Shown: positions 13,001-25,000 of the stretch, piece after piece
Position numbering within the stretch: position 1 is the first letter of the stretch
Layout: every line of letters begins with the position of its first letter
Assembly: GCA_002633005.1 (NCBI GenBank)
Contig: NMRA01000094.1
Coordinates: 148,208 to 212,207 of the forward strand
Length of the DNA stretch: 64,000 nucleotides
Direction of reading: 5' to 3'
DNA from: Phoronis australis
Lineage: Eukaryota > Phoronida > Phoronidae
The notes under the pieces: model-generated
What the model was told of the DNA's origin: nothing
Database searches by the model: none
What the model saw: the letters and a program-made list of their open reading frames with translations, nothing else
Position numbers and translations under genes: made by a program

Positions 13001-16000
13001 TTAGATGTTATCATACGCTCAGAACCCCCTTCGTCTGGTAAAGTCACTGAACGGGAAAACGCTGTCATCTTGAAGTAGTAAAGATTAGTCAGTTCATCTC
13101 AAGCTTGAGACGCTTTCTAATTTGAGTAAAAAGTTAACTATTCTCCCGCAGGCATATTATCATTCAAGTATCATATTGAGAAGCTAACACCGCTTGGAAC
13201 AAAGGATCCAACAACGTCGGAACCAACTTCTTGGACTGACGTCACCACCTGGTTAAACGAGGACTTAACGTTGGGTTCTAGTGTTGTCACGCCCGCAGAT
13301 GGCGACACGTTCAAGGTATTCAAAGGCTTTCTGGTTTGAACATTCAAAGACAAGGCACACACGCATTATGCTTGGTGCTGACGAATTGTACCTCAGACCA
13401 TTGAGATTGTACATAGCCATTTGAAGACATTTATCTAAGCTATAAACACTTTCCGAGAAACATGCATGCCTTGTATAACAACAAGTATTTTTACTATTCT
13501 AACTAGGTAATTGAGGATCGAGGTTAATGTTTGACCTTGGAAATGTTCACGGTGTTTTGTACATTTTAGACTTGGATTCATGCCACCGACATCATGGAAA
13601 ATGAGATTTCAGACAACATTATGATACACTTCGACTCGTCGCCAGCTGAATTATGGGATATGTGGCTAATAAAAGACGGGCACACACAGCTATATATACA
13701 TGACTCACATGAACTGCACAAGATGAAATTAGTTTTCGAAGCTCGTGACGTACATAGTGGTGTGAGAAAGGTGTTCTACAGGCTTGGAGTGGAGTCTGGC
13801 GGCACTATGGAACATGGTCAGGGAGCTATACCGGTCCGCCACTTGGGTACTGGTGTAAGTGAAATTTCACAAGTTAAAAATTACAGATTAAAAATTTATC
13901 AAAATAACATATTGCAAATCCAAAATTTAAGGACCGATAATTGACTGTGCCTGGACATAAGGATTTTTGATTTTTCTCACTTGAGTGGTAACACCGTGAA
14001 GAATAGTACCATTTCAGTAACCGGTATAACTAATCAAATGAAAGTCTCACGTACTGGGTAAATGCAACTAGTGTGATTGTTAATCTGTAGTATGACGCAA
14101 TATTTTCAGGCGTTGCAGAACAAACTATTGCCAATAGACAGAGACACCGCATCGTTCAACCTTATCATTCATAATAGCTGAGTGTATGGAAAGGGATATC
14201 TAACAGATATTCCAGGAAATATAAATTATAACGACTTCAATGGGGGGAAGGACTTGTGATTGATTGTTCGACTGGTTTGTGTGGTTTGGGCAAAATAAAC
14301 AATGTGGCATTTCTCTGAACAAGTATGATTTTTAATAATTTGTCTGATTGAAGAATAAAATCAGGCAGGATTCGACACTCAATTTGTGATCGATTGGTGT
14401 AAACATGCTTTGGGGGTCTCTTTTCAGGAGAACTGTCCCTCTGGAGGGGATCCATGCTACTGTCCAAAAGTTGGCCCTTGTGAGTACACGTCATATAGCT
14501 TAGACCTGAATCCAATCGTGGCCAACAACACTCACATTGGACTTCACAACAGAGACTACTTTTTCGAAATCGAGGTTGAAAACGAGGCGAGGCTTGTCAA
14601 GAAATTCGAGTTGAAAATTCACACTGATAACTCTCCGCCTACGAATGGAACAGTGTGGGACGGAGGTCCTGGCCAGAAGGATGTCGACTATAGAAGTGAC
14701 AACGCAGTGGTTGGCTCTTGGGGTGGATTTGTCGACTATGAAAGTGGCATTAAGTATTACAGGTGAGTATTCTGTCGGGTACCGTGATTCCAGATGATGG
14801 GCATTCTGTTGGATGAAATTCACAGTTCCTTATCACTAATCTCAACTTTCTATGTCCATAACATAAAAACACCACCCCTGTAAAAAGCAACTTTGATTTA
14901 AGCTACTTACCGTTCAAAATTCTGTTTCATCTTGTTTCTTACTCAGATTAGAAAGATTTTTCGACACAGACTGACAGTTCGCCACAGTCTAAGACTGAGG
15001 ACCATAAACTTAGATTGTCACGGCGGATTAGTTTCAGCCGCCGAAACAAATTACAATATGGCAGACACGGGAATTCTAGTCATTTTATTGCAACCAGTCT
15101 CAATTCAAGCAAAGTATAAGAACGCAGGAACGCGATGACGTGGCTTTAGAAATGCAAAACAGTGAAGAAAGTCCATTTTGAAACAGGAACACGGTTTACA
15201 GTGGTCTTAAATGCATTAATTGGGAACAGTTCTTAAGGTAAGAGAGTCCCACAGATTAGCTTTTTTATTTCAGTGTGGTTATATGTTATATATGTAGTTT
15301 GTTTACCGGCGTTTACGCTTACCATAATATGCTACTTATTTACTTAATGATACAAAGGTTCTTGTTATTGTTCATCGTTTACTTATATTCTTATACAATT
15401 CAGATACGCCGTAGCTGATCGATGCTGGACCACCGATGAACTTTACAACAGTGGCACCAAGACCACAGATACAACAACCGGAAGTTTAACGACGTCACTG
15501 ACACACTATTTTGTAAGTGTGATTGCCATCAACAACGCCGTCACCCCGTCAGTACCGTCTTGCACTGACGGTGTTGTAGTGGACAAGACTCCGCCTGTGT
15601 TTGTTAGCTACAAAGTTCCTCACGGCATATTTACCAACAATCAGCCTCCAATCTATCACCACAAGGATACGCTGGAACTCTTTTGGGTCTTCAACGAAGC
15701 CGAGAGTCAAATACATGACTACGAGATAGGATTTGCATCCGCGGAAAATAAACAGGCTAGTCCTGATATTGTGGACTATCAGACGACTCACATGAAAGCT
15801 CACTTCAAAAGGCTTCACACTGGATTTGGCCAGTCTTCGCGCGTCTTTGTCATGATTAAAGCTATCAACAAAGTCGGATTAGAAACCGTAAAAGCCATCG
15901 GGCCCTTCATCATAGACCAGACGCCGCCGACAACCTCAAAATCTTTCACACCATCTATTGGAGCAGGTGCTGTTACTCTCTCTTGGTCTGCGACGGACTT

Positions 16001-19000
16001 TTCGGATAACGACGATGAAAACGCACTGGCGAAATTCAAATGGGCTTTAGGTAATGTACCTTATTTAGTAAAAATAAGAAAATGTGTTTAAACTGTAACA
16101 ATTTTAGTGGCATCAGAAATGGCCGTCTTACAACGTTTGTGTTTTGGTTGATTTGCTGGAAACTAGTTGTCACAAAGTCTCCACTAATTAGTCCTTTAAG
16201 GTTTGACTTTTTTCTTTTACTAATGCAGGAACAAACACAAATGTTCAAGAGCTTGTGAAATTCACAGACATCCAAGTCAACGCAGGAAAGTACCAAGCCA
16301 GTTTCCCCCTCAATACACTTGTTGAGCACGATAATGAGGCTGACAAAGAGTATTTCTTTGCCATTGAAGTCTTCAACACTGTTCATCTGTCTGCCATTTT
16401 CAAGTCAGAGGGATTTCGCTTACCAACAACTACCAAACCACCAGTCGGTGTCGTACAAGACATTAGCGACGACAGTAATGCTGCTTCTGAGCCAGACATA
16501 GATTTCCAATTTAGCACCACAAAGATGTGTGCTAAATGGTCAGGCTTTGAACATTATAGAGACACCGTCACCTATAAAGCTGCCCTGGGGTTATCCGCCA
16601 ATAACGATGACATCAAGTCTTTCACGAACGTTAACACAGCAAAATCTCATTGTTTCACGGGCTTGTCGCTTCCTGAGAAGATGGTTTATTTCATTGTCAA
16701 GGCCACAGGAAGCATTGGTGAAGTAACTGTGGCGTCTGATGGTGTTCGTATCGTTGACCAATCTGTTCATCAATCAGAGTTGGAAGTTTTTGACGGTTGG
16801 GGATGTGAAGAGTTATCGTCTTGTTCCAGCGACACCTCTTATCAGAGTTCACGCCTTCATGTAGCCGGATGGTGGCGCCATAGTGGTAACCTAAACGCTC
16901 TATTCACACACTATGTAGCCTCGATAGTGGAAGATACTTGCACGCAACAGTCAAACGCAATATCGTGTACTGAGGTCGGTAGCGTGCTTGCTGATGTCAA
17001 TGTGGGCAAAATGAACAGGTATGTGTTCGGAAATCTCAGTCTTGTCAGCGGCAGAAAGTACCATGTCAAAATAGCTATGTGTTTTCAAACGAGTTGTTTA
17101 CCAGCAGTTGCTTCCAGCGGAGTTCTCATCTACAACAACGATGTTCAACCGTCCACCATTTCCGCCTTTGTTGCCTCCGTGAAAAAAGTTAATGACAGCC
17201 TGACTGTGGTCATTGACGCCGAGTGGACTCCGTTTTCCGTCACCGAAGGGTCACTGCAAAGTAAAGCAATCGAACACAAGTGGGCTGTGACGTCAGAGCC
17301 TGATGGAAAGGCATCAATCACAAATTGGACAGACGTGTCGTCGTCATATGGGTCAACCAAGATACAGGTTTGTGCTATGATTTTGCGACGGGTTGCTTAA
17401 GTTCAAATGGTCATTTCACAAAGGTTTATAAACAAACATAAAACTTGATAAGGTGAAACGTGTCCCGTCCTACATGCGTTTACGTGTAATTGTTTGAAAC
17501 CTGACAAAGACCAAAAGTAAATATACGTCTCCTTCAGGCGATTTCATAAAGGTGATTTAACAAAACCAGGTTTAAGACTTAAAACTGGTCTTCCTAACCT
17601 GGTCTAATTTTAGACTTATCTCGCATTTTACCAATGTGGTTTAAAAGTCTGAAAGCCTGGTTTCGATAGACCAGGGAGCGGGTTTAGTAAAACCTGGTTT
17701 TAAGTATCCAAGCCACCTTTCTGTGTCAATCTGGATTAAACCAACAAAGAAAATGATGTAGTGCTTCATGTGGGTATAAATGACACACAGTAGTAGAATC
17801 GGTATGGGCATTTGAGAAAAAGGTCTATAAGCTTTTTTCATGAGGAAAAATGTTCCCTCCCAGAACTGATCAGAGAAAAAGCCAATGTAATAGATATCAA
17901 GAACCTGGAGTCAAATCAATTCAACGTAAGCATCAGACTTGGAGTGATATTGGTCCAGACTGGCTGCACATAGTTCCCACAATCGGAGAAATACAGCGAC
18001 AAACAGTTAAAGTGTATCACAAAAAAATGAAGGCCAGAAGGAAAATTTCATCAGTGAAAATTTTGCAAAGAAAAACGGCGAAGGTCCCAGTGGCAAATCT
18101 AGGATATCATCGGGGGACATTTTTCATTTTGTAATGTCTGTGCCCAACACAGCACACGAATGCTTACGATTAGCCGTAACATAATAAATGTCCAAAGTTA
18201 TTTCCGTGTCATTTTACTGCGAACAAGTTGGGGGCAGGACCCCTGCCCGGCAAGTCTAAATAGGGGACCAATGGAGGTAGAACTCAATCAGAAGAATCAG
18301 AAGATGCCGTCTTCAGTCAAGCCCATAGCGTTTAAGACGATGACGCCCTGCTCGACCTGTCGTATTCAAAAGAATGCAAAGGACATCCTGCTGCACGAAC
18401 TGGTCTACGCATAGGCGGATCCAAGGGGTCAAGGGGATCTGGACCCCGTTTTTCTCTTGATTTTAGAGATATCAAATCTAGAATTTTCAAGTAGTTGACT
18501 TGGACTCCCCTTTTTAAAAATAGTCTTTGATGACTCCCCCTCCCTTTTAAAAACCCGGGATCCACCCTTGCTACGTTTGATCTTGTGTCGTCGTAAAACT
18601 AGTTGTGAAAATAGTCCGTTCTCGCTCTAAAGCTGCGTCGTAAATGCTCACCGCGGCATCATTTAACTGCACCTATATCATATAAATCTGTCTATTAAAA
18701 CCGGTGCTGACCAAGTCTAAACTTAAACCTGGTTTAAGATCTTAATACAATTCTAAGGAATATAGACGTCGTTGGTGAAATGAAAACGGACTTAGACCAT
18801 GTCTAAAGTGGGGTTAAACCAGGTTATACTAGACCATTGGTCTAAAAGTTAAACCACCTTTATGAAATTCAGATTATCTTTAAACCTAGTCTAAGTTCAA
18901 TTAAAGCAGGTTTAACTTTAAACCACCTGTATGAAATCGGCTGGTTGTGTTCGCTGAAACACAGGCTAGAAGTTAGAACATTTGAATAAAAAGGAGAATG

Positions 19001-22000
19001 TTCAATTTCTTTCAAAACATCAATATATTTTGCCAACATTTCGATTACAGGTATCCCATGAAATTCACCTGAAGCACAAGCCTCTGAAAACTCTTCACTT
19101 CTCCGTCAAAGGTTATAACCCTCTTGGCACCTGTGCCATATCCTCAACACCTCTACCTTTCGAGATTGGTGACACAGGAATCGACGAAGGTCACTATATA
19201 TTTGATTTACACAGCACTGATGGCGTGCGAAGTCTCATCAACAGCGAGAAACTTGGAGAGAGGTCACGTATTCTACATTCTCTAGATTTAGATTACGTTA
19301 CACGTACCACTTCTGTGTCTGCTGCCATTTCAGGATTACAGTACCCCGCATACTATTGGTACATCACAGATACCCCAGGAGCTGTACATCACTACATTCA
19401 GTGGTCCTATAACTTAACGGATCACCCTGTTAATGCCACTAATGCAACAATGCTAATGCCTTTTGGTTGCGCTTTTGGAATGAAAGAATGTATTGGTAAC
19501 CAAATCTACACAGTCAACAACTTCGTAACTTTCACTGGCCTCAGTTTAAATCACGGGACAAAATATTTCACATGTGTACACTGTAACGAAACAGTTATTG
19601 TGCGCGAGAAATCCAAGCAGAGGCTGCCTGAGCTGCGCATGTGCAGCAATGGTTACATTGTAGACACGACGTCACCAACACCGGGAACTGTAAAAATGGA
19701 CACAGTGAGTGATGGATTTACTTACAACAATAAAGAGTTGGTGATCACGTGGTCAGGATTCACTGATCTGGAAGAGATGGCGGGAGAAGGCATGTTTCAT
19801 TCCAGTGGAATAAAGAATTATCAATATGGAATAGGTAAAGCTCCTCCCAAATTTATATCATAATTAGTGTAATCTATTTGAAAAACGACATGGCCTTCTA
19901 GCAATTTTGTTGCTATGGGATAGAATTGAGCAGGATATGGCTATTTAAGCAATGTTAAGTGGTGTACACCTGGAATGAGTAGTCGGCACTTCTGTACTTA
20001 AAGAAAAAACCATATCTCTAATTGGTAAGCTCAACAAAATCACACTTCCTATACAATTCTCGTTGTCGCTCCAATGAAAATGTCAAAGGGACGCGTTCCT
20101 TAGCTTCAAGAGACCATCTTCTTGGTTCTAAGGGCGGGGTCTATCATCGTTTACACAGCTACTGGCAATTGACCGGAGACTGAATATTTAGAAAAAAACA
20201 CTCGTTTAATGTAACCAAGGAATATGATATTGTATAATTCTCTTGCACAACAAGCGCTAATAGATTGTGTGCTCTTTGGAAGGTACATCACCGGGTGCCG
20301 TGGACGTTCGTCAGTTTGTGGACGTTGGTGAATCCCAAAGTGTGACAGCGACTGGGCTTAGCCTTGAATCAGGGACAACCTACTATGCCACCGTCAGAGG
20401 TAATTTACTTTTTCACAACTCCTAAACTAAACAGGTTTCTTTCAGTCGAAACCTGACGTGCATTTTTCCTAAAAACGCTTTTTTCAACATAGATGTCCAA
20501 CATTATACTATTAATATTCTTTTTAAGAAAGCCATGTTCTTTTTTACAGCTTACGACCATGTTGGATTGTGGACTGATGCAGTTTCTCAAGGCGTTCTCG
20601 TAGATACAACGCCACCGGAGCCCAGTTTTGTCCGAGTTGGAACCCTAAGTCGCCACACGCCTGCTGTTCACTGCGATCGCTTTGAAGTTCACTGGGGAGA
20701 CTTCATAGATAGCCACAGCGCATCCTTGACATACAAGATAGCTATAGGAAGGCATCAGCACAGTCAAGACATTTCGCCTTTTGCAGAGGCAGCCCACAAC
20801 TTCGCTATCTTTTCCGGGCTTTCTCTCGTCAAAGGGCACAGTTATTACGCACAGATAAGTGTAAGTATTTTGCGAATAATTATCAGTAAAACTGTTGTTG
20901 AGTTTGAATTAAAGTGCACTTGTTACTTAAAGCATCATTCTGACAAACTCGGGCTCATAAAGAGATTGCAGCTCAACATAGTCGTTGTTCGTTTCTGTTG
21001 TTGGCTGCTTTTCCGTTTGCTCTATTGTGGTGAATCGAACACCTTTCTTTAGCGTATCCAAGGTGTTCCATCGAAATTGGAACTCGGGAGTCGAAAACAG
21101 ATTCCCACACCTTCAAAAGAGCTAACCAGCCCTAAAAACACGAATCCCGACCTGCAAAACCGGAATTTACCCCGAGGATTGGACAGGACATCTGGGACAT
21201 CCGGAGACCAAAACACCACTTCCACGGCTACCTTGGTACCTTTAAAGTGCTTTGTGTTTATACGACATGTGTCAATTTCCCATTTTGATGATAAAATAAA
21301 TCTTCCTAGGATTATTCTAAAAACCCCTCGAACCCCACACCCCACAACCCCCTCGACCCATGACCTCTGCAACCCACAACCCCATCGACCCATGGCCCAC
21401 AGCCCCCTTGACCCAGTCTACACAAGCTCGACTCGATCTGAACATAGAACAGGCGTTGACTTGCAGGACCAACGAGTCGGCCGTTAGCTCGGCTGGCTTT
21501 TCCCCGTTTTTGCAAATAAGAGAGTCGATTTGGCAAGTTTGAAAGCCAAAACCAGAAAAAACAACGCTGCCAAATCAAATCAAAGACCTACCAACGTTAA
21601 AAATGTCGTTCCCGGCAAAGTGTAATCGTCTCGTCTGCTCTTCAGTGAATGGCAGATTCAAGCTTTTTGGGAGAGTGCGAGGAACCGACGAATTTTGTGT
21701 AATTTCTTCAAAACAAAATGTTAACTAAAAAGTATATCAAGGTTACATATAGCATAATTATTGTGAACGAGTAATTTTCATAGACTGTTACGTAATTCTG
21801 ATACCTCAGTTGTGAAATATGTATACTACGCATCTAAAAAAGGAACACCTTGTGTATTGCTGACTAGTTTGCATAGCACCGCAATGATCTTGTTTGTGTG
21901 TTTGTTGTACTTTGGGCCGATGGCCATGTGTACAAATAAAGAAGAAGAAGAAGAAGATTGTAAACGAGTGTACAACAGAAAACAAATAATAAAAAAATGT

Positions 22001-25000
22001 GAAATTATGACCATTCGCGTTAAACGTACTCTCTCCCTAAGTTTCGTAGAACAGGCCCATTGTTCGCCGCTCGTGGAACTATTTCCGTGACAACGATAGC
22101 ACGCCCACAATTCACTATATCAAATCATGATCTTACGCAACTTTCTGTTTTTAACCACCAGACTTGAGTCAGAGCAGATTCACTTGTGGGTAAGTCTTAT
22201 GGGAAAGTCATTCAGCAACGTAGTAAGATTATGAAATGCGTAAAAAGCGCAAAGATGGATCTATTGCAACGGGTCGTGGGTCGAGGGAGTCATGGTTCGA
22301 AGGGGATTGTGGGGTGTGGGGGTCTAGGGTGTTTTAGCACAATCCATATTCCTACTTTAAATATTTGTTTTGATATGATGTTTTTCCATATGATAATTTT
22401 AGACAACTCATGACCGATTAGCATTCTAGTGTTATTCTGCTGCTAAAGTTGTGGTGCGATCTTTTGCGTCGGCTTTCGGCACCATGAACTATTGCGTCAC
22501 CTATAGGTCAGTTTCTTTTCCCCTAATTTTTCAATCAACTGTTTTTCTTCCACGAGGTTGCGTACATGTCACAACAAATTATAGGAACTGGTTTCATTCG
22601 GTTACAAGCTTTTTAGTATTTTAATACCAGCAAACCGAATTTCAGAAAAAATTTTACAGCAGTGATTCGCCAAAAGAGATTGAGAATGCGTTGAGTTCAG
22701 AAAGTCTAATTCCAAATTCCGTTAAAATGATCGATGAGGAGATGAAGCAAAATTTTTTTAATGCAAGAACGGTAAACTTGATGACGGCACAGGTCTTTTG
22801 GTTAAATAATTCAAAATCCGGAAATTGACTGTGCCGGAAACATTGTACTCTCGACAAGTAAATCGACGAACTCTAAAATGCGGTCATTTGTAGATATTTA
22901 AAGGAATTAATCAACAATGGCGCTCGAAAGTCGAAATCATATTTTTGTTTTTCTTTTTTGAAAATATTTTTGGAGAAACTATTGAATAATCTGAAATTAA
23001 CTGAATATTCACCGAGATAACAACGTGCTGAGAGTGTACATTATGTTGAAATTCGCCTACACAGTTTACCGATAAAAATCAATTAACAACGTCAATATAA
23101 TATAACTTACGTTTTACTATTGACAACATGTAACAAAAAATGTAGAAAACAACTAGAAAGTACTTGAAGATGCTTGAACTCGAAGTTTTATCCTACTTAC
23201 TTCGTCTTAGAAATTTTGAAGAATTGTCCGGAATTCCTGTCCGATGCCGGGGGTTCCTGTTTTAAACGCCGGGGTTCGTATTCTTCGGGCTGGTTAGCTG
23301 TTTTGAAGGGACGGGGGTCTGTTTTCAACTCCGGGATATCTGCTTTACACTGGCATTCCAATTTCGATGGAACACCCTGATATTTGGTGTTACTTAGAGC
23401 ACGTAACACCGATTCGGTTAGCCTTAAAAAGAGTGCATGTGTTCTGATGTCATTTGCGGTGCATCAGACGTGCGCATGCCTCATCTTTGGGCCCATTGCA
23501 CAAAACACCTGAGCTAGGTTAGCCATTCTTGCCCACAGTTTGTTACCGGTTAAGAATGAACGATGAACGATATACCGTCTTTTGATAGAACTGGGGTCTG
23601 ACGGTGATGAATTTGTTAGCACATTTCAAAAACACTAAAGAATTTTGTTTTAGGGTACCAATGTCGTTGGATTGACTGCTTCAGCAAGTTCACCAGTTTT
23701 CACATGTGATGATACTCTGCCATCCAAAGGATTTGTTTATGACGGTGACGACACTTCAAAGGTATGCATGAATAAAGAATGAGATGTTAAAGTGAAACAT
23801 GCACGCTAATTCTTCATCTCTGTGATTTCTTGGTCAAATTTGTCAGAAACACAACATATAGCGTCGTTGTGAATTTGAAGTACGTTGAAAATTGCCGAAT
23901 GTTTTCGAGAACCTGTTTTGTATCGAAAATGATACGCCGTAAATCACTCACCCATGTCCAGTAAGTATCGTGACGTGGTGTTGGGGAATGATACTTCATG
24001 ATGTGGGCTAAGTGAGCTCCCAAGGTACGTCATTAGTGCAAAGGTCACCTATTTACAGAATTTTTTGTTTTCACATTTTCAAGATGTCAAAGAATAAAAT
24101 TGCAGTTTGTTTAGCGTAGGTGATGTTCAAATAGCTTTTTGGTTTAGTAACTGCTATACATTAGCATAGTTTGGAGCATGCAAATACATCTTTATGGAAT
24201 AACTTTAATGACGGCGACAGCACGTCACAAGCATGCATGGCTAAGTTAAGTGATGTTTTGAACTTTGCTAACAAAAGATGGCAACGTATGCCTGACTAAG
24301 TTACGTTAGGTGAAGGATCTTGAAGTTCGTTAATGACGGAGAGTACAGATCAAATCCAGGCCTATGCATGGCTCAGCTAAGTGACGGTATGCAAGAAGCT
24401 TCATGCTTGCCCACATAATTTGTCCCCACAAAGACTCTGTGTGTGTTGCTCAAGGATCAATTTTTGTCTTAGGATGCAGATTATCAGCAAGACACAACTT
24501 CGCTGTCGGCTAACTGGTTTGGATTCCAAGATGCGGAGACAACTGTGAGATACATGGTTGCAGTTGGAACTGAAGCTGGCAAACAAGACATTCACACGTA
24601 CGAAGATATTGGACAGTCCACGGGTAAATACATTGAACGTTCAGTACAATTTGAAGTTAACTGATCAATGCAAGCTGTTGACTCTGGTAATGTTGATACT
24701 GTTCGCACGTATGAAGATATTGGAGAATCCACGGTTAAAAATGTTGAACCTTCAGTACAATTTGATGTTACACAGTCGTGGTCAATAGAAATCTTTGGTG
24801 TGTTAATGCGCTGCTCGTGTTCCAGTAGTGGTTGAGGGTTTTAGGGCTTGGAATGAATGACCAGTGACAAAAAGGAAAAATTTCGAGGTGGTGTATTGTC
24901 CCCAAATAAATAGGCATGTCTGATACTTTTTGTGTTGTAAAATTTAACTGAAATAAACGCTTTGAATAAAGTCAAAATACTGATAAAAAGAGATGAAAAA

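Noticed and set aside
17850-18134. Open stretch with basic residues inside the intron-15 element, possibly a transposon-encoded DNA-binding remnant
   Set aside because: The similarity to Myb/SANT-type regions is too weak by eye to support a call; it was left within the element.
21077-21578. Overlapping open frames on both strands in intron 18
   Set aside because: They lie in the inverted arms and in CCCACAACCCC-type low-complexity text; no protein family is recognisable.
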